The notes under the pieces were generated by a model, which worked only from the letters and a program-made list of their open reading frames with translations, did not search any database and had not been told where the DNA came from. Position numbers and translations under genes: made by a program. Positions 6,426-14,806 of a stretch of DNA of 64,000 bases are shown one piece after another. The stretch's first letter is position 1. The number at the start of each line of letters is the position of its first letter. The DNA is from Bacteroides sp. 43_108 (GTDB lineage: Bacteria > Bacteroidota > Bacteroidia > Bacteroidales > Bacteroidaceae). Location of the stretch: assembly GCA_001915545.1 (NCBI GenBank), contig MNQS01000133.1:1-64000 (forward strand). Direction: 5' to 3'.

Positions 6426-8340
6426 ACGTTTTTTTTGTCATGTCTTTTACAGCTTTCCATATCTGTTGTATCTCGCTGATGCTCAGTTTTGTTTGGTTCA
6501 GCAGAATGAAATGCTTGTCCAAATCATTGTCGCTGTAGAGAACGTAGCAGCGTGCGTTAAGATGCGGGTCGCGTCCGGCTCTGCCTGCTTCCTGCACGTA
6601 GTTTTCCAGTGAATCTGAGATGTCGTAGTGTACCACTAATCCCACGTCCTTCTTGTCGACTCCCATTCCGAAGGCCGAGGTTGCCACGATTATGCGTACC
6701 TGGTCGTTCATGAAAGCCTCTTGATTGGCGATCTTGTCGTCTGAATCCATTTTGCCGTTGAATGGTAGTGCCTTGTATCCATCTCGCGTCAGTTTCGTTG
6801 CCAGTTTCCAGGTGCGTTGTGTTCGTGACACATATACAATGGTAGGACAGGTGGATTCTGCCACAAGTTCTCTGAGTTTGGAATATTTGTCCTCGTCAGT
6901 TTCGGCATGTATTACCGAATAGTGCAGATTTGTTCTTGAAGCAGTAGAAGCAAACAGTTCCAGTTCCAGATTCAAGGTCCGTTTGAAATAATCGCATATA
7001 TCCTGTACTACTTTCTGTTTGGCTGTGGCTGTGAAGCATGATACGGGTATCGGGCTCTTGCATCTTTTCTTCTGTTGATATTCCTGTATGAATTTGCCTA
7101 TATAGAGGTAGTCTACTCTAAAATCCTGTCCCCAAGAAGAGAAGCAGTGTGCCTCGTCTACTACAAATCTCACAACGTTGCGCACCATCAGAATCCGTTC
7201 GATTGTTTTTGAACGCAGCATTTCTGGAGCTATATAAAGCAGTGATGCATCGCCATCCTGAACTCTTTGTATGGAGAGTGCTCTTGTGATGGGATCCTGC
7301 ATGCCGTTTATGGTGGCGGCGTCAGTAATGCCTCTGTCGGATAGGTTGTCCACTTGGTCTTTCATCAGGGATTGCAGCGGTGAGATGACAACCGTTAGTC
7401 CGTGCACAGTGCGTGCCTCCATTAGAGCTGGCAACTGGAATGTTAGCGATTTTCCGCCCCCGGTAGGGAATATGGCCAGCAATGACTTGCCGTATACAGC
7501 GGCGCGGGCTGCTCGTTCCTGAAGCGGTTCACCTCCGTATGTGCGGAACTGGTCATAGCCGAAGAATGATTTTAGATTATGAAGTACATCCAATTGGCTG
7601 TTGCAATATGTACACCCTTCAGAACATCTGGTATGACGCAGAAGTTTCATCACATACTCCGTTTCCGGATAATTACGGAGTACCCATCCGGGAGTCACAG
7701 AACGATAGTCGGTGGTGTCAATCAGGGCCAGCGCATAAGCAAGTTCGCAGGGATACTGACGTATCAGCTTGTCCATATCGGCATGCGCGCAGATTTTTCC
7801 TTCAAAAATACGAAGTATAAGTCCTGATAATCCCCAACTGATACTTTCTGCTTTTACAAGATTGAGAAAACCTTCAAATTCTTTCTTGCCTTTCAGCAGC
7901 GTTGCATACACTTTTCTCTTTTCGACAGGTAAAGAATTCCAGCGGGCAATTTCATCCAGCAATAAGTCACGGGCTTTTTCGCAATCGTTCACCGGATTGT
8001 TTATCTGATCGCATATTAGTTTGTCATCCTTCACAAGTTTATGGTAAGGACGTTCAGGAAACAGCAGGGGCGAAACGTAGAGCGTGTCAACCAATGTCCA
8101 GCGGCAATCATTGTCTGGAAACAGATATTTTGCATCGTGATGAATAATGTTGTGTCCGCAGAGGTAGTCCGTGTCATGCAGGAATTTGAACAGTTCTTCT
8201 TTTGATGCCTTATGCAATGTAGCACCGTCTTGCCGAAGAGCTCCTATGTCATGAATCTTATGATCCTTCAATCCCACTTCTACGTCTACAAAGGCATAAC
8301 GCGAAGCTTTGTTTCTTGTGAATATATCCCAGATTGCCAT
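6157..8340 (-). CDS. N-terminal part of the fusion helicase: DEDD exonuclease plus RecQ
   Basis: Residues 15-100 resemble a DEDD exonuclease: FVDVEVG with D19 and E21, then HNIIHHDAKYL with D69. The RecQ core follows, with Walker A FPTGGGKS (291-298), DEAHCFSSWGQDFR, and motif VI QEAGRAGRD. A Cys cluster (C239, C243, C246) precedes it. The recognisable protein runs to about residue 636. After the A8 run (6429-6436) the frame continues as about 90 residues of low-complexity, Arg/His/Cys-rich sequence unlike any RecQ. That tail is the out-of-frame reading of the next domain, so the true product should continue in the 3522-6425 frame. A -7 box lies just upstream of the start. Confidence 0.8.
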   Translation of the reverse strand: MAIWDIFTRNKASRYAFVDVEVGLKDHKIHDIGALRQDGATLHKASKEELFKFLHDTDYLCGHNIIHHDAKYLFPDNDCRWTLVDTLYVSPLLFPERPYHKLVKDDKLICDQINNPVNDCEKARDLLLDEIARWNSLPVEKRKVYATLLKGKKEFEGFLNLVKAESISWGLSGLILRIFEGKICAHADMDKLIRQYPCELAYALALIDTTDYRSVTPGWVLRNYPETEYVMKLLRHTRCSEGCTYCNSQLDVLHNLKSFFGYDQFRTYGGEPLQERAARAAVYGKSLLAIFPTGGGKSLTFQLPALMEARTVHGLTVVISPLQSLMKDQVDNLSDRGITDAATINGMQDPITRALSIQRVQDGDASLLYIAPEMLRSKTIERILMVRNVVRFVVDEAHCFSSWGQDFRVDYLYIGKFIQEYQQKKRCKSPIPVSCFTATAKQKVVQDICDYFKRTLNLELELFASTASRTNLHYSVIHAETDEDKYSKLRELVAESTCPTIVYVSRTQRTWKLATKLTRDGYKALPFNGKMDSDDKIANQEAFMNDQVRIIVATSAFGMGVDKKDVGLVVHYDISDSLENYVQEAGRAGRDPHLNARCYVLYSDNDLDKHFILLNQTKLSISEIQQIWKAVKDMTKKTYACVLFRTGNCTKRRMGRLCARHRNTCAYGFVRPGTKRLSGTRKQCSTCIRHRHHGKKHGRSETTYHSICPLPQQRNRKSCGHYVLLDF
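6429..6436 (-). other. A8 run at the frame break of the fusion helicase
   Basis: On the minus strand eight A lie between GACATGAC and CGTATGCATG. With eight A the RecQ frame reads MTKKTYACV and drifts into a meaningless tail. With seven A it would read MTKKRMHVCC and enter the SF1 frame without loss of a residue. This may be a true mutation, an assembly error in a homopolymer, or a slippage site used to make both a short and a full-length product. Confidence 0.7.
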
Positions 8341-8363
8341 AGATTGTGTTTCTCAAAATATTC

Positions 8364-8372
8364 GCAAAAATA
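8364..8372 (-). promoter_or_regulatory. -7 box of the exonuclease-RecQ gene
   Basis: Minus-strand TATTTTTGC fits TAnnTTTGC and lies about 24 bp before the start codon at 8340, giving a very short leader. A TTTTTGC stretch about 20 bp further upstream could serve as the -33 element. Apart from the repeat array at 8591-8644 and the tRNA-Pro promoter, nothing else was seen in 8373-8912. Confidence 0.45.
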
Positions 8373-8590
8373 GGAAAATCCGGCAAAAATGGCGGAATAT
8401 GACAAGAATTTGTGAGATTGTAGTCTTGTTTGATGTGAATCCGTTTCCAATGTTCGGAATCTATTTAACTATAATCTGTTATCTGCTGTGAAACTTGCGC
8501 GTACTTTGTTGCTTTTTTTTCGTAAGTTGCCCGGTAAACTCTCTAGATGTAGAATGGATATACAGGTATGAAGGCTTGTGTCTGAATTTT

Positions 8591-8644
8591 TGAGCGCTCA
8601 GAAGAGTTTTTCCGGGCGCTCGAAATTTTTATTGCGAGCGCCCG
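8591..8644. repeat. 22-bp-period palindrome array A (3 units)
   Basis: Three 10-bp units, TGAGCGCTCA (8591), CGGGCGCTCG (8613) and CGAGCGCCCG (8635), start exactly 22 bp apart. They are separated by unrelated T-rich 12-bp spacers. Units 2 and 3 are reverse complements. The array lies in the divergent region between the RecQ gene and tRNA-Pro. Three other arrays of the same design occur in this window. Confidence 0.85.
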
Positions 8645-8832
8645 GAGATATATTTTGAGTTAACATTATAGTGTTTTGCACTTATATGTTAATAGATTTT
8701 CTACGAACTAAAATGAATTTTTTTCTTAGTTGGAGTAGGGCGTTTACCTTTCCTTTTTTTGTGTGTTTGTGCTTCTTTCTCTATGATTCTGGATAAAAAT
8801 TATAGTTTTCTGCAAAAAAATGTCCGAATAAG

Positions 8833-8864
8833 TTTTGTGTTTTACAAAAAAGTCGTACCTTTGC
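8833..8864 (+). promoter_or_regulatory. Promoter of tRNA-Pro
   Basis: TTTTG (8833-8837) and TACCTTTGC (8856-8864) are 18 bp apart and match the Bacteroidota -33/-7 form closely. The predicted start near 8871 is about 40 nt before the tRNA. Confidence 0.75.
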
Positions 8865-8912
8865 ATCGCTTTTGAGAAAAACAAGTTCTTCTCGAGCAAA
8901 TATACAGATTGA

Positions 8913-8986
8913 CGGGGTATAGCGCAGTTGGTAGCGTTCCTGGTTTGGGACCAGGCGGTCGCGTGTTCGAGTCACGCTGCCCCGAC
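8913..8986 (+). tRNA. tRNA-Pro (TGG)
   Basis: The acceptor CGGGGTA pairs with TGCCCCG (one T-G pair), and the discriminator is A8986. The D-arm is GCGC/GCGT-like. The anticodon stem CCTGG/CCAGG encloses loop TTTGGGA with anticodon TGG. The T-arm carries GTTCGAG. CCA is not encoded. It has its own promoter and terminator, so it is a single-gene unit. Confidence 0.95.
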
Positions 8987-8990
8987 AGTG

Positions 8991-9027
8991 AAAAGGATTG
9001 TCTCTCGCTTGAGAAACAATCCTTTTT
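8991..9027 (+). terminator. Terminator after tRNA-Pro
   Basis: AAAAGGATTGT (8991-9001) pairs with ACAATCCTTTT (9015-9025), with an added CTC/GAG inner stem and a T-tract. It begins five bases after the tRNA end. Confidence 0.85.
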
Positions 9028-9191
9028 CTTTTTGTTATTCTTCCGATTCTTTTTGATGTCCTATGAAATCATGTTTTGCATGAAATGTAGTATTCTATGA
9101 TCTATGATGTTTGTACTTAAGTTTTGCAATTCTGATTTCATACGAAACATTGGTGTTAGGTATTATTGCCGATTATACGGCATGATGTTTT

Positions 9192-10541
9192 TCATGTATA
9201 CATCTTTTTGTGCGGAAGGTTTTTGTCGAGCATCACGTATCCGATGATTCCTGATATTACAGAACCAGCCATGATTCCGATTTTTGCATCGTTGAGTATT
9301 GTGGCTGTACCGGCATTTCCGCCTCCAAATGAAAGGTCGGAGATGAAGAGTGCCACTGTAAATCCTATACCGCTGAGCATGCACACGCTTGCAAATGCAT
9401 TCCAAGTGCATCCTACAGGTTTTCTCGCAAGTCTCAGTTTTATTGCAAGCCATGAGAATGTGAATACACCGATGAATTTGCCTACTGCCAGACCGAGGAA
9501 AACGGCTAGACCTACACCCGACACGAAACTTTCCATGCCGATGTTTTGGAATGTTATGCCGGCGTTTGCAAAGGCAAATACGGGGATTACGATGTAGCTT
9601 ACAGGGTTGCGCAGTGAGTCTTCCATATCCTGCAGCGGACTGATTACGCGGTCGGATGCAGTTTCTATCCTTTTAAGAATCTGCATCTGCTTGCCGGTAA
9701 GTATTTCAGCCTTAATGTTGTCCTTTGTTATGCATTCTGTCGGGAACTGGTTTATGTACGTTCTGATCTGTTCCGCGAAAGACAGCGTGTCGGTCTTCAG
9801 CGTGGCAGGTATACAGAATGCCAGGATGACGCCTGCAATTGTCGCGTGTATGCCGGAGTTGAGTATGAAGTACCACATTATCAGTCCCAATGACAGGTAG
9901 AACAGCTTTGAGCGTATACCCCTGATGTTTCCGGCAATGAGGGCCAGCATCGTGATGAAGGCGTAAAGTATGAATTCCGTTTCTATGTGCATGGAGTAGC
10001 ATGTAGCTATGACGATGATACCTCCAAGGTCGTCGGCAACGGCAAGTGCAGCAAGGAATATCTTCAGTGAAGGCGGAACCCTCGAACTGAATATCGACAG
10101 TACGCCGAGTGAGAATGCGATATCTGTAGCCATAGGTATAGCCGCACCGCGCATCATCTGTCCGTCTCCCCAGCATACGATGCTGAATATCATGACCGGT
10201 ATAATCATACCGCCGCACGCGGCAATAAACGGCAGTATTGCCTTCTGGCGTGAAGACAGCTCGCCTACGAGTATCTCCCTCTTTATTTCCAGTCCGACGG
10301 AAAGGAAGAAGAATGCCATAAGGAAGTCGTTGATGAAGCTGAGCACGCTCATCTCGACCCCATTGTGGCTGAAGAGGTTGAATTCTCCTATTGACAGCGA
10401 AACAGTCTGGTTCCAGAAGCCGTTGTATGTATCTCTCATGCTTGAGTTTGCCATGACTAAGGCGCAAATGGTGGCTATTGTAAGCATCACACCCGATGTG
10501 ACGTATTTTTTGAATGCCACCTGGAAGCTGTAATTTTTCAT
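9192..10541 (-). CDS. nhaA: Na+/H+ antiporter NhaA
   Basis: Inner-membrane antiporter that expels Na+ in exchange for H+ and helps keep pH and sodium balance. The 449 residues hold about twelve hydrophobic segments. Typical NhaA signatures are FFFLSVGLEIKREI (about 77-90), ATDIAFSLGVLS with D140 (the counterpart of E. coli D133) and LAVADDLGGI with D170-D171 (the counterparts of D163-D164, the ion-binding pair). The length is somewhat above the 390 residues of the E. coli protein because the loop before the last helices is longer (about 285-335). It is followed downstream by tRNA-Pro, transcribed towards it. The gene upstream (YhaM-like) ends 95 bp before its start, so it may share that transcript. 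Confidence 0.95.
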   Translation of the reverse strand: MKNYSFQVAFKKYVTSGVMLTIATICALVMANSSMRDTYNGFWNQTVSLSIGEFNLFSHNGVEMSVLSFINDFLMAFFFLSVGLEIKREILVGELSSRQKAILPFIAACGGMIIPVMIFSIVCWGDGQMMRGAAIPMATDIAFSLGVLSIFSSRVPPSLKIFLAALAVADDLGGIIVIATCYSMHIETEFILYAFITMLALIAGNIRGIRSKLFYLSLGLIMWYFILNSGIHATIAGVILAFCIPATLKTDTLSFAEQIRTYINQFPTECITKDNIKAEILTGKQMQILKRIETASDRVISPLQDMEDSLRNPVSYIVIPVFAFANAGITFQNIGMESFVSGVGLAVFLGLAVGKFIGVFTFSWLAIKLRLARKPVGCTWNAFASVCMLSGIGFTVALFISDLSFGGGNAGTATILNDAKIGIMAGSVISGIIGYVMLDKNLPHKKMYT

Positions 10542-10636
10542 ATTATCATGATTTTAGGTTGTGTCTTTGTGTGCAGTTTCGTATAATGCAGTTCCCGTGT
10601 TCACTGGCGCTTGTGCCTGAGGTACCGACAACGTTG

Positions 10637-11485
10637 CTACTTGATTACGTGTGTTGACAAAGCATGCACGTATTCCATATTGCCTGTACCTTCCATCGTG
10701 TCTGTTTTTGCTGATATATTGTCCAGGTAACTTACGATTGCCGCTTCTTGCGTGCATGGCATTACCGGCGAACCGTATTCGAGCTGTCCGTGGTGTGCCA
10801 GTATGCAGTGGATGATTCTTTTGATTTCCTCCCTGTCTATGCCGTAGTCGTCAAGAATCTTATGCAGGTTGTGGGCCGACATGTATATATGTCCCAACAG
10901 GTACATGTCTTCAGTCGGTTCTCCGTCCTTGTATTCGAAAACCTTTCCGTAGTCATGGAATATTATGGCAACTATGCACCTCTCGATTTTGATAGGATAC
11001 GGCAATGCCGGATATATTGCGGCGAGCATGTTGAGCATCTGGTATGTGTGGTTGAGCAGGCCTCCTGGGAATGCATGGTGTACAGTCGTAGCTGCCGGAG
11101 CAGTAGAATATGGCTTGAACAGCTTGTCTGCATAGATTGCAATGATTTCCTTGAGTTTTTCGTCGGTACAGTAGTCGGTAAGCGTTTTTATACAGCTGTC
11201 CCAGATATCTTTTTTGATTGGTCTTGGTATGATGTTGTACAGAGGGTGATTTTCTTGTGGAAATGTGCCTGGCGTTATGTCCAGTATTCCACATGACTTT
11301 TTGCCCATATTGTCTTTCATACTGCGTATGATGACGGTCTGTCCGACAACCGGTGGGGTTGTCGGAGCCATGTCCCATACTGATATATTCAGTGTTTCTT
11401 CGTTGTTGGCAACTTTCAGTGCCGCGTAAGGTGAGCCGTTTCTGGTTGTGCCGTTCGTTCTTCCTATTACAATGTATTCTTTCAT
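10637..11485 (-). CDS. YhaM-like 3'-5' exoribonuclease (OB fold plus HD domain)
   Basis: Resembles the YhaM family, which trims RNA, and in some members single-stranded DNA, from the 3' end. Residues 1-75 look like an OB-fold nucleic-acid-binding domain (IVIGRTNGTTRNGSPYAALKV). The HD phosphohydrolase domain follows, with H136-H137, PGGLLNHTYQM (H146), FHDYGK (H177-D178) and ILAHHG (H231-H232) as metal ligands. At 282 residues it is slightly shorter than the Bacillus enzyme. Its start codon overlaps the stop of the upstream PEP-synthase-like gene by four bases, a sign of translational coupling in one operon. The exact substrate cannot be told from sequence. Confidence 0.85.
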   Translation of the reverse strand: MKEYIVIGRTNGTTRNGSPYAALKVANNEETLNISVWDMAPTTPPVVGQTVIIRSMKDNMGKKSCGILDITPGTFPQENHPLYNIIPRPIKKDIWDSCIKTLTDYCTDEKLKEIIAIYADKLFKPYSTAPAATTVHHAFPGGLLNHTYQMLNMLAAIYPALPYPIKIERCIVAIIFHDYGKVFEYKDGEPTEDMYLLGHIYMSAHNLHKILDDYGIDREEIKRIIHCILAHHGQLEYGSPVMPCTQEAAIVSYLDNISAKTDTMEGTGNMEYVHALSTHVIK

Positions 11486-14463
11486 ATTTCAGTGTTTTGT
11501 ATATTGTTTTTAACAGGCATCATGATGATTCCTTCCTTCTTCATTCCGTCCATCATTATTGTAAGCGGTTCTTCAAGGTGTATGTGTCTAACATATTTGG
11601 TCTCTTCCACGGCTGGCAGTTCGTTCAGGAATTCTTGTCGATATACGCCGTCGCCTATGAAATCGTTTACAGTAAAGTATCCAACGCCCAGGCTCGTCAA
11701 GTTCTGGAAGAAGTGTGTTCCTTGGCTTGGGTCTATTCTGTAGTTTGTAAGTCCTGCTTCCACAATGACTTTGGCTGCTGATATGTACGGCCATTTGACA
11801 GGGATTCCCAGCCAAGGGTCGCTGCTTCCCCATCTGCCGGGGCCTACAAGCACGTATCCTTCTCCGCTTTCAATGAATTTCTTGTTCATCTTTTCAATGT
11901 CGTAAGCGGTCTGCTGGTTGTTTGATGCCGAGAAATTCTCTGTTTTCACATATATTATGTCCTTTACGCCTGTTACGATTCCATGCCCGATGGATTTGTG
12001 CGAGCGTATCAGTGTGTCTTCATCTGGAATAAGTCGGATGTCTTCGTCCATTTCCATTTTGCAGTCGACCATAGGACGTATCTGAAGCAGGTAGAATGTT
12101 CCGGTGCGGTCAGGGTTGAGTTTGACAGCGAATTCTATTTCTACCGCTCTTCTCATTTCGCTTTGACCGTATTTCATGGCCATTTGCAGAAGTTCCGGAA
12201 GCGGGAACACGTCATGCTGGAGCACGCCGCAGAAAGTCACCAGTTTTCGTCCTCCTTCGTATAAGCCATCGCGTATGGTCATGTCGTAAGGATCGTATGT
12301 TGATGCAATGAAGTTCATGGCTCCGTCTTCAACGGCTTCCTTTACTGACAGTTTGAGAAGGTTGAATCCGTCATCGACGTGTATTTCGTCCACGCTCTTC
12401 GACATGTCGAGCGCATAGAATTGAGTCTGCGTTTCTCTTAGGGCCATTTCCATCTCGCTGGTCTGCAGAACCTTGTCCGGGTGATAAGGGCAAACGCGGA
12501 GTGTCAGTCCGCCGTCGACGATGTACTTTCCGAGTCCGAGTGCAAGGCTTACTGTACCTTCTTCAGCCTTTTCATCACCTATAGGATAATAGTTGACAGA
12601 GCGTGCAACTCCCGAAATATTAGGATAGAATCTTGTGCCATACTGGGTTCCGACAACTTCCTGCATTATGACAGCCATTTTTTCCTGGTCTATGACGTTG
12701 CTTGTTGCCGCCATGTAAGCTTTACTGTCTTTGTAGAAGACGGAGGCGTACACGCCCTTTATAGCATCCGACAGCATGCGCAGGCGCTGGTATTTGTCCT
12801 CTACGTATGGAATCATGTATGTAGAATATATGCCTGCAAACGGCTGGTAATGAGAGTCTTCGAGCAAGCTTGACGATCGTATGGCAATAGGCTTCTTTAC
12901 AACGTCCAGGAATGTCATCAAGTCATCGGCAAGATGCTCTGGCAGGCGTCCGTGGAGGAAATGCTTGAGTATCTGGTCATCGTCAATATCGCTCAGGGCT
13001 GTCTGGTAGAGCTGGTTGTTTTCCATGAACTCATCGAAGATGTCTGTACACAGTACCACGGTTTTAGGTATTCTTACGTCCACATCTTCGTACATGTTCA
13101 TGTCAGTGTGCTTTTTGATCATGTTGTCGATGAACGCAAGTCCTCTTCCTTTTCCTCCCAGTGAACCTTCACCTATTCTGGCGAAGTTGCTGTACTGGTC
13201 GAATCTCTCCCTTTGGAATACGGCTACAACTCCCTGGTTGCGCATTTTTCTGTAGCTTACTATGGCATCGAAGATAATCTGCCTGTGGGCATCCACATCC
13301 TGCAGAGATTTCCATGTAATGTGCTTCAAGAACTCAGAAATAGGGAATAGTGCTCTTGAGCAGAGCCATCTTGATACGTTGTTTCTTGTTATGTGGTAAA
13401 GCAGTGATTCCTTTGGAATCTTGAAGATGCAGTTCTGAAGATCTCGCAGATTCTTTGCTCTTGCCACTTCCTTCATCGTTATCGGGTCTCTGAATATGAA
13501 GTCTCCGAAACCGAAGTGCTCCGAAACGGAATTGCTCAGGTCTACATCCAGTTTCTTGGAGTTCTTGTCGATAAAGTCGGCTCCGCACATATCTGCAAGG
13601 CGCTTATTTTCTGTTTCGGATGATTGCATTATGAGCGGGACGAATTCGTCTTCTCCTCTGATGGCGCTCAGCAGCTCGAAACCTGCGAGCGGATCTTTCT
13701 CGCCGCCCTTTGAAAAGCGGCAGTCGCTTATGACACCTAGCGTGTTGTCTTTGAATTTGCTGTACAGGCTCCAGGCCTCTTCGTAGTTTCTTGCCAGAAC
13801 AATTTTAGGTCTTCCTCTCATTCTCAGCATTTCCAATTGCGAGTTGAGCGCTTCTGTTGCAAAAGCAAGACTCTGTTTCAGCACGAACTTGTAAAGGTTC
13901 GGCAATATGGACGAGTAGAACCTTATAGAATCCTCTACCAGCAATATCATCTGCACTCCTGCAACCTTTATGTCATGTTCGAGGTTCATCTTGTCCTCTA
14001 TCAGTTTGATTATAGAGAGGAGGAGGTCTGTGTTGCCGAGCCAGCAGAATACATATTCAAAGATGGACAGATCTTCGTTCTCCATTCTCTGTCTGATTCC
14101 ATGGGAGAATGGTGTGAGTACAACTATTGGTATATCCGGATAATCGTTCTTTATGCCCCTTGCGATGTCGAAAACATCGTTGTTGTCTGTTCCAGGCATA
14201 CATATCACAAGGTCGAACTTTGCCTTGTTGAGCTCAACTTCAGCTTCTTCGTGCGATGCGGCCTGGGTGAATCTAGGCGGGTAGCGTAGCCCCAGTTTTG
14301 CGTATTCGTTGAATATCTTTTCGTCAATTCGGCCATCATCTTCCAGCATGAAGGCATCGTATGGATTTGCGATAAGCAGAACGTTGAAAATTCGCTTCGT
14401 CATCAGGTCGACGAACGAAGTATCGCGAAGAATCAGCTGTTCTTTTCTCTTGTTCTTGGTCAT
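11482..14463 (-). CDS. Receiver-like plus PEP/pyruvate-binding (PPDK_N) fusion protein
   Basis: The 993-residue protein has two receiver-like domains at the N-terminus. The first (about 25-165) has NVLLIANPYD, FDLVICMP and IPIVVLTPF. The second (about 170-340) has MILLVEDS, GVISDCRF with a possible phospho-acceptor Asp, and FIDKNSKK. A PEP-synthase/PPDK-type ATP-grasp domain follows, with GEGSLGGKGRGLAF (about 440) and PIAIRSSSLLEDSHYQPFAG (about 550). The C-terminal 150 residues carry GPGRWGSSDPWLGIPV. I see no phosphohistidine swivel domain and no PEP-binding TIM barrel, so it cannot be a complete PEP synthase. It may be a phosphoryl-transfer enzyme that acts on another partner or a regulator. 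It is coupled to the YhaM-like gene by a 4-bp overlap. Confidence 0.8.
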   Translation of the reverse strand: MTKNKRKEQLILRDTSFVDLMTKRIFNVLLIANPYDAFMLEDDGRIDEKIFNEYAKLGLRYPPRFTQAASHEEAEVELNKAKFDLVICMPGTDNNDVFDIARGIKNDYPDIPIVVLTPFSHGIRQRMENEDLSIFEYVFCWLGNTDLLLSIIKLIEDKMNLEHDIKVAGVQMILLVEDSIRFYSSILPNLYKFVLKQSLAFATEALNSQLEMLRMRGRPKIVLARNYEEAWSLYSKFKDNTLGVISDCRFSKGGEKDPLAGFELLSAIRGEDEFVPLIMQSSETENKRLADMCGADFIDKNSKKLDVDLSNSVSEHFGFGDFIFRDPITMKEVARAKNLRDLQNCIFKIPKESLLYHITRNNVSRWLCSRALFPISEFLKHITWKSLQDVDAHRQIIFDAIVSYRKMRNQGVVAVFQRERFDQYSNFARIGEGSLGGKGRGLAFIDNMIKKHTDMNMYEDVDVRIPKTVVLCTDIFDEFMENNQLYQTALSDIDDDQILKHFLHGRLPEHLADDLMTFLDVVKKPIAIRSSSLLEDSHYQPFAGIYSTYMIPYVEDKYQRLRMLSDAIKGVYASVFYKDSKAYMAATSNVIDQEKMAVIMQEVVGTQYGTRFYPNISGVARSVNYYPIGDEKAEEGTVSLALGLGKYIVDGGLTLRVCPYHPDKVLQTSEMEMALRETQTQFYALDMSKSVDEIHVDDGFNLLKLSVKEAVEDGAMNFIASTYDPYDMTIRDGLYEGGRKLVTFCGVLQHDVFPLPELLQMAMKYGQSEMRRAVEIEFAVKLNPDRTGTFYLLQIRPMVDCKMEMDEDIRLIPDEDTLIRSHKSIGHGIVTGVKDIIYVKTENFSASNNQQTAYDIEKMNKKFIESGEGYVLVGPGRWGSSDPWLGIPVKWPYISAAKVIVEAGLTNYRIDPSQGTHFFQNLTSLGVGYFTVNDFIGDGVYRQEFLNELPAVEETKYVRHIHLEEPLTIMMDGMKKEGIIMMPVKNNIQNTEI

Positions 14464-14724
14464 TGCTTTGAGTGTTTATGTAATTGTAACAAAGAAAGCC
14501 AAAAAAAACTTTTTATGCAAGTTGTTTCTTCTTCAGCTGTTGTTCTCATGCTTTTAAGCATGTTTGCGGCGATTCTGCTTTCCGGCAGAACCCTATGGTT
14601 TGTGAATGCATTATGTAGTTGCAAAAGTGTTATTTTGTAAAGTCAGTTTTCTTTGTGCTCGCCAACAGTCTGCATGTGCATTTCATTTTGTATTCCTGCG
14701 GACTGAAAATAGCCGAAAAACTTG

Positions 14725-14751
14725 TTGGCGTTTTACTATTTATTATATTTG
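14725..14751 (+). promoter_or_regulatory. Promoter of the first glutamate dehydrogenase gene
   Basis: TTG (14725-14727) and TATATTTG (14744-14751) fit the -33/-7 form. The predicted start near 14758 gives a leader of about 50 nt. The rest of 14464-14724 contains two small hairpins (near 14550-14566 and 14573-14590) and no gene. Confidence 0.6.
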
Positions 14752-14806
14752 TAATGTCTGTATTTCGTTAGTACGGAACAATGTATAACCTTTTATTTAT
14801 AGTATT

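Noticed and set aside
8591..8644. Reading the 22-bp arrays as a CRISPR
   Set aside because: Units are only 10 bp, nearly palindromic and vary between copies; spacers are 12 bp and there are no cas genes in the window.
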